From NCBI GenBank assembly GCA_002245135.1, contig NGBS01000937.1:1-30433 (forward strand): DNA of 30,433 bases, read 5' to 3'. The position numbers were made by a program, and so were the translations under genes. The notes under the pieces are model-generated. The model had not been told where the DNA came from, did no database searches, and saw only the letters and a program-made list of their open reading frames with translations. Of the stretch, positions 17,291-28,092 are shown piece after piece; positions within the stretch are counted from its first letter, which is position 1; each line of letters starts with the position of its first letter. Origin of the DNA: Proteromonas lacertae (lineage: Eukaryota; Sar; Bigyra; Opalinata; Proteromonadidae).

Positions 17291-17581
17291 TTATATTATA
17301 TGAAATACACATCATTTCACCATTATACTTCATAGTAATCACAAAAAAAAGCATTTCTTTGTTTATTGGGTTTGAATAATCATTAGGCTTGATGAAATTT
17401 TTAGAATTTTCTGATTTTCAATCTATTGAATAATGAAAAGAGTATTAAGAGTGTGAGAAACCAATGAAAGAGATATAAAATGATGAATTATATGTAATAT
17501 GAGATGTTTGTGTAAATGATTTATATGAATGAATAAGTACTTAGTAATAGTGTTAAAAGGTATTGTTTATATGTAAATAAG

Positions 17582-18753
17582 ATTGGTACAATAACAGGAA
17601 CTCCTACAGTAACAAGAAAATTAATGACTTACACAATAACTGGTATAGCTGTAAGAGATCAAACAACAAAGACATATACAATCTAATTGGAAGTAATTGC
17701 ATCAACATGTAGTGTAGATAATGGTTATCCAGCAACGAATGTAGGTGAAAGAGGTCAAATAGCTTGTAATGAAGGTTATATGGGTTATTCCTATAGAACA
17801 TGTACAGTATCAGATTCTAAACCAGTTTAGGGAGAAGAAGATTTAACACCAAATATAAAATATAATGTATTAGAATGAATTTTACCTGGTTATCCTACTT
17901 TACCAGCTGGTATAACATTCAGTGAAGGTAAATTCAGTGGAAGACCATCCGAATTAATGAAAGAAACATTATAAAGGAATCTTAATGGAATTTATTACAC
18001 AAATGTTTATCTTCAAATCATTTCCAATGCATGTCCAGCTAATGGTGAATGAACAGCAACTTCTGCTTATATATTATGTAAAGATGGAAAACAGGTGTTC
18101 TTCAAAGACAATGTAGAGGTGATAATTACTTAAATCCACAATGGCAAGCTGTAGATGATACAGATTGTAGAGCATATGTAGAAGATCCTCCATTAGTAAA
18201 TGGAAAAATAATCGCCAAGATAGAAATCGATTATACAACTGGTGTATCTGGTCAAGCAGTAAATCCTCAAGCATTTGTGATAATTAGAAATCTATTAATA
18301 ACTCATTTAAGAAGTGCAGTTTCATTTGATGTTGATAGAACGAATGTGAGATTAGATTGGGATAGAGCTAATATGGATATGACATCAAATTTAGTAAGAA
18401 CAGTTGCATTTATTACAGCTCCAAAGAATTATTGAAATACAATAATCTCAATTACATCTAATATCTTAAAATCTTATTCTTTTGAAAATGATTTACATTC
18501 TTCTTCACCTGATATGGCTTATTCCTCTGTTATTGTAAGACAAACTGATATTTATGAATAACCACAAACTAGATCAGCTGCTAGTAAGACTGGAGAAGCA
18601 ATTGGTATTTCATTTTGTATAGTTATTGGCAGTTTGATTATTATTAGTTTAGTTGGTTATACAATAATCAACAGAAGAGAACTTGTTGTAAAGACATCTC
18701 ACCAAGAAAGAGAATTTATTTAACATGAAGTTGATTTAGAGAAATAAAGATGA
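17582..18753 (+). pseudogene. 5'-truncated remnant of a host surface protein (Ig-like and sushi/HRM-like modules, one TM)
   Basis: The frame reads GTITGTPTVTRKLMTYTITG at its start, a He_PIG/cadherin-like Ig module. A Cys module (CNEGYMGYSYRTC) follows, then a second Ig-like piece (LPAGITFSEGKFSGRP), then a Cys module of hormone-receptor/sushi type (CPANGE ... RQCRGDNYLNPQW ... TDC), a long extracellular stretch, and one membrane span (IGISFCIVIGSLIIISLVGY) with a charged tail. Upstream sequence shows no continuation, so the 5' part is missing. About nine in-frame stops occur, all at positions where Gln or Trp fits (CAA to TAA, TGG to TGA/TAG), plus one frame slip after CKDGK at about 18096. 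This is host DNA, and decay by C:G to T:A transitions is the simplest reading. Confidence 0.7.
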
Positions 18754-18784
18754 TATATATTAATAGTATATCTATGATATAAAA

Positions 18785-19100
18785 AAACAGATTAAGAAAT
18801 ACTCTTTATTTGAAAGTGTAAAAAATCTTAATGTAGAAGAAGATGTAGTAGATTATGCCAAGATGAATATATTATCTCTAGATTTGTGTGTATTGTAAAA
18901 ACAAAAGTTATTATTTGATGAATTATTATTGTGATATTTTGATGTGAAATAGAAGTGTGATAATTTTGTAATTAAATGAAATACTCAATTGAAGGATTAA
19001 TAGAAATGGTTAAAAAGGAGGAGGAAGAATAGAATGAAAGAAGTAGTTAATATAAATAATCCTTACAGAATTGCCATTGAAATTAGTTTGAATAATATTT
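18785..19100 (+). pseudogene. Decayed coding remnant containing the left arm of an inverted repeat
   Basis: Phrases such as ESVKNLNVEEDVVDYAKMNILSLDL and further protein-like stretches can be read, interrupted by stops at Gln/Trp-like positions. The same sequence is found inverted at about 19463-19690 with substitutions and a small indel. It is probably a remnant of a host repeat family; the product is unrecognised. Confidence 0.35.
18903..19012 (+). repeat. Left arm of a 110-bp perfect inverted repeat
   Basis: By eye it is identical to the reverse complement of 19463-19572. Similarity continues less perfectly outward to about 18800. The 450-bp spacer (19013-19462) holds only AT-rich sequence. 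Confidence 0.85.
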
Positions 19101-19462
19101 AATATAAGCTATGTAAGTGATTAATATGTATATATGGAAATTGGATTATGATTGGAATATTTTATATTTATAATAGAGAATGATGAGAGAAAAGTTTTAT
19201 ATTTTATTTTATATAATTAATATTTTATGTGTGTTGTATATTTGTATAGAAACAATTAATCTTTCATTATTCTTCTATTACAATATTTTTAACATCTTAT
19301 ACACAAGAAAACAATACAAACAAATATACAATGAAGGTTTAATAGAGTTTTATTTTATTAACGGTTTAAAATATGTAAATAATATATATTCCAACTATTT
19401 TTTCTTTCTCCTCTTTTTTAACCATCATCATAAAACATAAAATCATATTATAATATTAACAA
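19013..19462. other. Spacer of the inverted repeat
   Basis: AT-rich sequence. A hydrophobic 86-codon frame at 19180-19440 (MMREKFYILFYII) is present but is low-complexity and unsupported. Confidence 0.4.
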
Positions 19463-19572
19463 TAACCATTTCTATTAATCCTTCAATTGAGTATTTCATT
19501 TAATTACAAAATTATCACACTTCTATTTCACATCAAAATATCACAATAATAATTCATCAAATAATAACTTTT
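19463..19572 (-). repeat. Right arm of the 110-bp inverted repeat
   Basis: It is the reverse complement of 18903-19012. Imperfect similarity continues outward to about 19690. Confidence 0.85.
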
Positions 19573-20237
19573 ATTTTTCAATATATACAAATCTAGAGAT
19601 AATATCATCCTCAAATAATCTACTACATCTTCTTAGATATTAAGATATTTGAAACTTTCAAATCAAGACTATTGTTAATCACTTTTTCTATATTCACTTG
19701 TCTTACATCATCATATAAATAATCGGAATAATAACATTCATAAATCAAATATCACATCTTTATTTCTTTAAACTCATTTTATCTTACACAAATTCACATT
19801 TTCAACAAATCATCACAATTATGCTCAATCACATCACCTTTAAATTTAAACTATTTTCTACATCTCAATAACACCATCAGGTTATTCCACTCTGAAAAGG
19901 ATTTGAAATCTGTCTCTTTCCTCATTTATTTTGTCCATATAAATGAAATTATTATCAAACATCAGTATTATACACTTATATTCACCATAATATATCATTT
20001 ACACATCAATTTCACAAAAATACTTTTTATATTTATAAATATTTAGCCGTTTCTTTCATCATTTTTCATTTTTTCTCTTTAAATCATCATTAAGCATAGA
20101 TAATAATATAATAACATGAATAAATTGATATATAGTATATTTTCTTTTAATATAACATTATTAATATGACATTAATTATTTATAAGAAATTATAAAAGAG
20201 AGAGTGATATATAAGAAAAAGAGTGAAAAAATAGTCA
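19573..20237. other. AT-rich region, possible decayed minus-strand coding
   Basis: No open gene is present. On the minus strand, protein-like stretches with scattered stops can be read (for example YDDVRQVNIEKVINNSLDLK near 19700), suggesting another decayed copy of the repeat family. The stretch from about 20085 resembles sequence before the second 5S copy. Confidence 0.35.
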
Positions 20238-20353
20238 GAATCGTTCATATCTACAATAAAGCACCTCATCCCATCAGAACTGCGAAGTTAAGATTGTACG
20301 AGCTATGATAGTAGTACAGTGGGGGACTCTGTGCGAAGTCATAGTAACGATTC
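20238..20353 (+). rRNA. 5S ribosomal RNA
   Basis: This is a 116-nt sequence with the 5S architecture. The closing stem is GAATCGTT at the 5' end pairing with AACGATTC at the 3' end. The conserved CATATCTAC start and the loop region AGCACCTCATCCCATCAGAAC-TGCGAAGTTAAG match the eukaryotic 5S core (including the GAAGTTAAG box of the internal promoter). The 3' half GTAGTACAGTGGGGGACTCTGTG matches the loop D/E region. A T5 run follows directly. It looks intact and is the only structured RNA gene I find. It is transcribed by RNA polymerase III from an internal promoter. Confidence 0.88.
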
Positions 20354-20358
20354 TTTTT
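20354..20358 (+). terminator. RNA polymerase III T-run terminator of the 5S gene
   Basis: TTTTT lies immediately after the 3' stem of the 5S RNA. Confidence 0.8.
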
Positions 20359-20512
20359 ATTCTTTTTGTTTATTTCTTTTTGATTCATTCCTTTTATTAT
20401 GTTGAAAAATACAACACTGGTTTTTACTAACCCAGTTTTAACTCTAACACTTAAGTAAACATCACTATAACAATAATAATTATTTGTGTATATTTAATTA
20501 TTCTTCATCAAT

Positions 20513-23500
20513 CTAATTTTCTTTTACTTCTCTTAATATATCTTTGAGAAAATTTTCATCTGATTCATTCATTTTTACTTCTTCATCTCCTTTCCTCAAT
20601 TCATAATAAAATAAATATGGAACAAATTCCTTGTATTTATCTTCTTCCAATGCAGATATATTATCTATTTTATCATCATTAAATACATAGAAATTTTCAT
20701 CAACAGTAGATTTACAAACTGCAATATAATGATGACCATGATAACAAGAGATTCCTTTTAAATCATAAATATAATTTCCTACTATCAATTCTTTACGGTA
20801 ATGAACAATTGGAATTACAACTGATTTTACATCTTCGTCCATCCTCAATAATTTCTTCACGTTTTTCTTAACAATCTCCTTCTCATTATCTTTTATAGAA
20901 ACTTGAAGAACCAATACTTTAGTAAATTTATTTTCATAACAATCTATCATTTCTAATTTTTCATTAAATAGTCTTTTGGCACTATTAAGATGATTTAACA
21001 GTATACCCAAAAAATGTAACACATCTTGTTGAGTATCTACTTTAAAGTCTTCTCCATCTATTGCACTTCTAAAATTTTGAAAGTTATTATCTTCATATAA
21101 TATTGTTGTTGTACTATTACATAAAGAATTAAACAAATTTGAGAATTCATTTTCTATATTATTACTATATCGACCCTTTGGTATGTAGCAATCTCGAAAT
21201 GGTTTGATATGAGCTAAGCATTGTAATGTTGAGTTCATGTAACAAGTATTATGAAAATATCTCTCAATACCACAAGTATCACCTACATCATTGACTAATA
21301 CTGTATCTGGTGATGATGGTAGTGGATGTTGTTGTGGTAATGAAGATGATTGTATGCATTGTCTTTTTGAAAATGGTTCATCATCATTATTACGTTGTGG
21401 TGGTGGTTGTTGAAGTTGTTGTGTTAGTGGAGGTTGTGGTGATGGTGATGGTGGTGATGATTCTATACGTGGTATTTTTGATGGTTGTTTATCATATTTA
21501 TCATCACTAAATTCTTTATTTTTTTCTACTACATTAAGTTCTTTCAGTGGATTTCTGAAAAATAAAATACATATATCATTTCTTTCTCTTATACTATCAA
21601 ATTGTATATAATTTTTCAAAATTGTATTAAAACTATCACCTTCTTTATATATATATCCTTGTAAACTATAATCTCTATTTCTTATACTAATTTTATATTC
21701 TATTTCGTAGTTATAACCTATAGAATTAATCACATTTACAATAAGATAATCTGATTTTACTGTTATATCATCAAAATTTCTACTTTTTAATACTTTATTG
21801 TTATTATTTATTTTGAAGTCTATATGATGATTCTGTGAACTTCCTTTTTTTATCTTTAATTTATTATTAACATCTTTTAAATTTGTTTTATTTACCAATT
21901 TTTCTATAATTTCTATTGGTTCAATCTTAACATTACTAAATAACTCTTTCATTTTATCTATTGCTTTTGACATTTCATCTCTCTCATTATTCTTACTTTC
22001 ATTCAAATACTTATTCAATGCTACTACCACTTCATCAATTTCTTTATTATTTTTATTCTTTACTTCTTCTTCTAACATATACTTGGCATTTTTGACATAT
22101 TCTTTTAATTGGCTATCACTAAAAATTAAATCTATACATGACATAATACACCAATTTTTCTTTAAACAATCATTAATTTCATCAGCTTTTAATCTTTTGT
22201 TATTAAATTTCATAGTTCTAAATTTAATTTTGTTACCATCTTCAGTAAAACCATTTTTAAATTTAACAAAATTATTAAATGCTTGGTTAGAATAGAAATT
22301 TACTATATCATTATTTGTTGCTATTAAATAATATAATTCTATACCACCAATTGAATCACGATATTTCATCAATCTATCGTAAGTATCTTTACCAATTACT
22401 TCATCTCTATTGTTGTTATTTGATGGATGTATTATTACATTATTAATTGAATAAAAAATATCATCATCATTAGCAATAGCTAATTCACCAACATAATAAC
22501 CTTCTCCTAATGCTTCTGATTTACAACAATTTCTGTTAAAGCTATAAAAAATGCCTTTTAAACCATTATCAAATTCTGTTATTCCAACACCTGACCAATT
22601 TTTATTGTGAATTATTCTATACCATACTAATTCATTGAATAATATTTTATATAAAGGATGTTTTTGATTGTAAATTATTTCTTTATAATAATAATCATGA
22701 AGTAATTGAGATTCTTTTCTACTTAATTTATGACTTACACATTTGTAAACATATCTAAATATTACTTTTGAAACAAATTCTAATTGATATTTATCAATTG
22801 AATCATAACTTTTGACTTTATATTTAAATACATAATGTGATAAATCTGTATCAAATGTATCATATTTTATAACATCATTTTTATATAATTCATTGTCATT
22901 TTCTAAATTATTATTTTCATTTCGGCATGGACAGAGATACTTTTTTATAAATTCATAATAACCCATATCTGAAGCTATTGTATTTATGCATTTCGTATAT
23001 ATATCATTCCAATAACTTCTTCCTTCATAATAAACATCGTATATTGCTGCAAAATATAAATGTCTTGGAACATTGTTATATAATGGGAGAAATTTATCAA
23101 TTACTTTGCCTAAATCGTGTGGTAAACATTTGTTTTTCCATTTCACTATTTCATCATCACTACAAATATCTAAATAGAAATATATCTTTTTATAATTAGT
23201 AAATCTTTTTATATTTGAATAATTCTTACTATCTGGAGAACTTATATTTATAATTATATTATAGTCGTTATATTCGTCAGAGGGAATATTAACTGAATCA
23301 CATATGATTACGTCAGAAGAAATTTCATTTTTCTCTAAGTGATAATCATTTAAATAACATTTATCTTTCTCTGGTATAACATCATGACCTTGCTTAGAAC
23401 TCTTATAATATGCAAAACTTAAGTTAGGAATTTTTAATTCTTTCTTCAATTCAATGAATTTGGTTATAAAATAAATTATAAAGGAGGATTTTCCACATCC

Positions 23501-26500
23501 TGGCTGGCCTCTCAAAAGATAATAGCTTTTCTGTGATATTTCTACATTTATGTCACTTTTTATCTTTTCTTTTTCATAATTATCTATAATTCTTTTTAAT
23601 TTTCTCTTCTGCTGTTTTACAATTTCTTCTCTTATTTCTTCATTATACAAATCAGAATCATTATACATAACATTCAAATAAGATAATAGTGATTTAATAA
23701 TTTCATCATTATCATAATAATCACTTAATAAATTGTATAAAATATTGTTTTTTATTCTTTCCCAGTAGAGTTTATAAAAATCTCTTACTAATACATAATT
23801 CGTTGGATATTGGAATATTTTAACATTATCAGGTAATTCTATAAATGTTTCATTTTGATAAAATTTAGGAATTTTATCATCTCTATTAAATATTAATCTC
23901 ATATAATCAAAAGCTATTAAATTATAAATAAATTATATAAATATTATACATGATCTTTTAGAACTTGTATTTGGATTAATTGGTTTATTTTGAAGAAGAT
24001 TATTTTGATTAGGATTTTTTTCTGTTTCCATATGATTATTAGTTGTTGGATGATTAATTGAACTATTTGATGGTAAATTATTCTGATCATTATAAAATGG
24101 AGGAGTAATTGGAACTGTCTCTGAATTTAATTTTGACTTTGTTTTATCCCTATCTGTATCTTTACTAATTACATTATTATTATTATTATCACTATCATTT
24201 TCTGTTTCCATATGATTATTAGTTGTTGGATGATTAATTGAACTATTTGATGGTAAATTATTCTGATCATTATAAAATGGAGGAGTAATTGGAACTGTCT
24301 CTGAATTTAATTTTGACTTTGTTTTATCCCTATCTGTATCTTTACTAATTACATTATTATTATTATTATCACTATCATTTTCTGTTTCCATATGATTATT
24401 AGTTGTTGGATGATTAATTGAACTATTTGATGGTAAATTATTCTGATCATTATAAAATGAAGGAGTTATTGGAACTGTCTCTACTTTATCACTTTCTGTA
24501 TTTGAAGTAGATGTTGATTGTAAGTTACCATCAATATAAATATCATAATTATCATCAACAAGAGTTACTACAATTCTAGGTTTATTAATTTCAAATGTAT
24601 ATTTTGACATACAAAATGTGATTGATTTACATTCTTCACAATAGAATGTTACATTTCTATTTGGAATAATAACGTTAGTTACTCCATTCTCATTCTTTAT
24701 ATATCCAAATACATATTTACATCTTCTAGTTATAGTTTTTTCTTTACCACAATAACTACATTTTAATACTTCATTTATTTCACATTCTACATCAATTCCT
24801 ATTCTTTCAATTCTATTCTGTAATTTATCATATTTTTTATTATAAACACTTCTTTCTTCTATTACTCCATCTTTATTTATTATACATGTTATTGGACAAT
24901 CATAACTATTTAATATTCTATTAAACTTTTTCAATCCTTCATCATATGTTTCACATAACATATTTGATATATCCAAGGTTATAAAATTACAATCTATAAA
25001 ACTTCTCAATGCTTCATTCTTTCTTATTTTATTTATCAAAGTATTAGTAAAGTTTATACTACTATTTTCAATATCTAATTCTTTTCTTTTGTCATTTTCA
25101 TAAAATATTCTATTTTTATTCAAATGAGAGTTGTTTATTTTGATTTTTTCTATCTGTTGGTATGGAATTATCTCATCTCTTTTCTCTATTCTATTGAACT
25201 GAAGACTTACTCTATTTTCTGCTTCTGTTTTTGCTTTTGATTTTGCTTTTTCTTCTGTTTTTGCTTTTTCTTCTGTTTTTGCTTTTTCTTCTGATTTTGC
25301 TTTTTCTTCTACTTCTTCTTCTTCTTCTTTTTCATTTTGTATATTATCCTTTAATCTATCATATCCAGAATAAACACGATTCATATAACCAATCATTTTA
25401 CTTAATAGTTCTTTTCCATATGAACTAAAATCACAACTATCTTCAGGAGTTATTTTAACAGTACTGTTAGGATGAGGATTTACCATAGTTATTGCAAATC
25501 TAGGATTATTATAATCTTTACAACAATCATCTATTTTTTGAACTAACAAATCCAATATTTGTTTATAATTTATAGCTATTCCACTATTATTTGTTACTTT
25601 CATTTCATTCTTTATTGCGTTAATAATTGAACTCTTTCCTTTTATTGCTATTTCATTTCTTTCTGCCTCATTAGTACCTTTATCAATTTCTTGTTGTAGT
25701 AATGAATCATAAGCATGATCTTTGGCATCTCTTATTAACTTCATCAATCTCCATCTTAGTTCATATTCTTCAACACTTCTATTATCTATTTTACTCTCTT
25801 CTTCACTTTTTAAACTTGTATTATCATTTAACTTCATTTTTTTATTTGGTGATGGATATATCTTTTCAATAACTTCATCAATATTTTTCTCATCAATATT
25901 CACTTTTTCAGTTTTTTCAATTTTTTCAATTTCTTCTTTACTTAATCTCTTTTCTATTTCTTTTTTTATATATTCAATCTTACTATTGTTATAATTCTCA
26001 GAAATATCTTCTGTCACTACAGACTCAGGTGTATACTATATTAATTATATAAATAAATATATATACTCCACAGTAATATAAACTATTGGATAATTGATTT
26101 AATAATCTTTCATTATATGATATACATTCTGCTAATCCTACTGATAATTGATTTTTATTCTCATTTCCAGCATTTTCTAACTTTTTATTATATTCATCTA
26201 TTTTATTAAGGTTATAAATATATTCATAACATATTTCTTTCATCTTTCTTTTTCTTATCTCTAGTGTTTCCTGATATAGTACTTTCATTAATACTGATAT
26301 AGTTTTAACCAAATTATGATTATTACTTACAGTTACTTGATATCCATTTATACATTCATCATTTATCTCAATTCCATCAACTGCTGGAAAATTCTTTCTA
26401 AATGAACAATTTATGAATAATGGAAATTGCATTTCTTTTAATTGTGGTAAATCTGATTCATTCATTATTATCTTATTCTCCATTTCTTCATTTAACATCT

Positions 26501-27539
26501 TTATACACAACACTAAATGTTCATAATACCAACCACACTCACTTCCTAGTTTGTTATTTATTTTTGTTTCATAATCATTATTACTATGATCATTTTCTAT
26601 TTCATCTTTTAATAGGTCCAAAAAGGTATTAAAATTCTTTACATTAACTAAACTTTTATCTGTTTTCATTGCTTTATCTCTAATATTATCAGATATAAAT
26701 CTCAATTTTTCAGGTATAACAGTTACTTTTTCAACATCATAAATAAAAACATTCTCATTATATTGATTTTTAATATAATATTCAATTTTACCATCATATT
26801 CACTGATTTCTAATTCTGTATCTATAGTATATAATCCAGGAATTCCTCCATAAATATCTTCATTTCCCTTAATTTTTCTTTTTGTAAAAAATAATGATAT
26901 TTCATATATATCAAATGGAAGAATGCAATATTGTATTGGAGATCTTTTGGATCTCATCACTTTGTAATTAGACAAATCTGGAGATGTAACAAGTATAACA
27001 ACATCAAAATCACTATATTCATCTTCACTAATTGGTATATTTTCACTGATCATTATTGACTTATCTCCTTGTTTTTCTATTAATGCTGATGATTCTTCAT
27101 ATACTGATGAATTGGGATTCTTCACAAAATATTTTTTTTTTTTGTATCTATATATCACTTGATAATCTTTATATTTGTTGGATATAAATTCATTCAATAA
27201 ATACATACAAAACATTGTTTTACCGATTAATCTATTACCATACACCAAAAAATTCTTTTGCCTTGGCAAACGCTTATCCATGTATTTCTTCATATTTTCA
27301 TATATCTCATTGTAACAGTTTCTGATAATAAAGAATATTTTTTTATAAGTAGGATTATGGTTAGCATCAACAAAAGCATATGTGATACTAACGACGTCAT
27401 TACAGCCATGTTTAGCTTCTTTTAAAACTATTCTTTTATTTCCTCTCTTTTGAAGTTGTTCATAAGACAATTTTGGGTAATTAATTATCTTTGGCTGACC
27501 TATTTGATAAATTAATGAATTAACATATGTGTCATTCAT
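20513..27539 (-). CDS. Giant Crinkler/RHS-type NTPase - ubiquitin-specific protease protein (about 2,319 aa, three exons)
   Basis: The exons (minus strand) are 27539-26067, 26035-23950 and 23913-20513. Introns of 31 nt and 36 nt (GTATATAT...AATATAG; GTATAATA...TTTAATAG) keep frame; the second and third open frames otherwise lack natural starts. Residues 1-491 hold an RHS/CRN-like NTPase with P-loop GNRLIGKT (101-108), VILVTSPDLSNYK and GGIPG (231-235). Residues of about 492-1190 hold charged coiled coils, a KAKTEE repeat, a zinc ribbon (Cys 917, 920, 957, 960) and a 60-aa tandem repeat. Residues of about 1191-1500 hold a second NTPase with P-loop GQPGCGKS (1322-1329), ISSPDSKNY and NNVPRHLY. 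A Pro/Gln linker follows. The C-terminus (about 2064-2319) is a ubiquitin-specific protease: Cys box NTCYMNS (Cys2077), His box GHHYIAV and FNDDKI. CRN-RHS proteins are known host-targeted or conflict effectors; deubiquitination as the effector activity is my inference. Confidence 0.82.
24021..24483 (-). repeat. 180-bp (60-aa) tandem repeat, about 2.6 copies
   Basis: The period is exactly 180 bp (compare 24021, 24201 and 24381, each starting TCTGTTTCCATATG). The copies are almost base-identical and encode a Thr/Pro/Asn/Asp-rich unit containing ETVPITPPFYNDQNN and HMETENDSDNN. The near-identity at synonymous sites means recent duplication or gene conversion. Confidence 0.95.
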
Positions 27540-27627
27540 TTTTAGTAATTATAAGTGGATATAAGAAAAGATAAATGAATAGAAGTGAATAGAAGAAAAT
27601 AGAAGAATAGAAATGTTCAGTACAATT

Positions 27628-27900
27628 CATTTCTTATATTTATCAAGAAAATTGAAGATGTTCAGTATATCTCAATTCCTATATTTATCAAGAAAATTGG
27701 AGATGTTCAGTATATTTCAATTCCTATATTTATCAAGAAAATTGAAGATGTTCAGTATATCTCAATTCCTATATTTATCAAGAAAATTGAAGATGTTCAT
27801 TGTATTTCAGTTCCTATATTTATCAAGAAAATTGAATTGTTTAGTGTAATTCAGTTCCTATATTTATCAAGAAAAGTGAAAATGTTCAGTATATTTCAGT
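27628..27900. repeat. 45-bp minisatellite, six copies, upstream of the giant gene
   Basis: The unit is TTCCTATATTTATCAAGAAA-ATTGAAGATGTTCAGTATAT-CTCAA, about 45 bp, with diverged outer copies. Because 45 is divisible by three, one strand is open for 78 codons, but this is a by-product of the repeat. It lies about 90 bp upstream of the giant gene's ATG, so it could influence its promoter. Confidence 0.9.
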
Positions 27901-28029
27901 TTTTATTTTAATTCTAATAAGTCATAATTACGCATAGATAATGATATAGAAACATGATTAAGACTTATTAGTTATTGATCAGAAATTAGAAATGAAAGTG
28001 ATATATAAGAAAAAAATATAGAATACTCA

Positions 28030-28092
28030 GAAATGTTCATATCTACCATGATATTACAATGGTGGACTCTGTGCTAAGTTATAGTAAAGATC
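28030..28092 (+). pseudogene. Internally deleted 5S rRNA relic
   Basis: It keeps the 5' part (GAAATGTTCATATCTACCA) and the 3' part (GGTGGACTCTGTGCTAAGTTATAGTAAAGATC plus a T-run) of the 5S gene at 20238, but lacks about 53 nt in the middle, including the internal promoter core. The flanks (GTGATATATAAGAAAAA before, TTTTTATTCTTTT after) also match, so a whole 5S unit was duplicated. Confidence 0.8.

Larger units (their letters stand above)
1..17300. mobile_element. Polinton-like / adintovirus-like capsid-bearing element, right-hand structural part
   Basis: This is treated as a virus-like fossil. The parts seen are basic core-protein genes, a major-capsid-like region, a penton-like region, an adenovirus-type protease, a 1077-aa protein, and a run of small charged, coiled-coil and membrane proteins. 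The protease next to capsid genes and Arg-rich core proteins is the classic Polinton/adintovirus/adenovirus combination. Protein-primed polymerase B, retroviral-type integrase and FtsK/A32-type ATPase are not seen; they may lie left of the window. The element is broken, with perhaps six to eight breaks, mostly in the capsid and core genes, while several genes are open. It also carries a nested pogo transposon. The right limit is uncertain and is placed where the GAGGAT-rich sequence stops. The moderate number of breaks suggests a fairly recent insertion, although some may be assembly errors. Confidence 0.75.
16824..17581. other. Non-coding right flank of the virus-like element
   Basis: There is no gene here. 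It holds a GC-rich island (16969-17012), a GAGGAT hairpin cluster (17133-17290), and AT-rich sequence to the edge of the decayed host gene at about 17582. The right boundary of the element probably lies between 17290 and 17580, but no terminal repeat can be tested because the left end is outside the window. Confidence 0.6.

Noticed and set aside
1-17300. Polymerase B, integrase or packaging ATPase in the visible part of the element
   Set aside because: No matching motifs (no P-loop, no DDE/RNase H pattern, no polymerase boxes) in any element gene seen here; they may lie outside the window.
19180-19440. 86-codon frame in the inverted-repeat spacer
   Set aside because: Low-complexity Ile/Phe/Tyr composition typical of random AT-rich DNA.
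17582-20100. Host using a reassigned code with TAA/TAG = Gln and TGA = Trp
   Set aside because: The giant gene, the pogo transposase and the H2A/dNK gene use only CAA/CAG for Gln and TGG for Trp and end at ordinary stops; one TAG in the remnant sits at an expected Trp. Decay is simpler, though not proven.
20513-27539. Three separate, operon-like minus-strand genes
   Set aside because: The second frame has no ATG at its head, spacing is 7-31 bp, and canonical mini-introns join all three in frame.
27613-27849. 78-codon frame made of a 15-residue repeat
   Set aside because: By-product of a 45-bp minisatellite; no leader, homologue or conserved start.
27628-27900. CRISPR-like array
   Set aside because: The units are contiguous 45-bp tandem copies without unique spacers, in a eukaryotic context.
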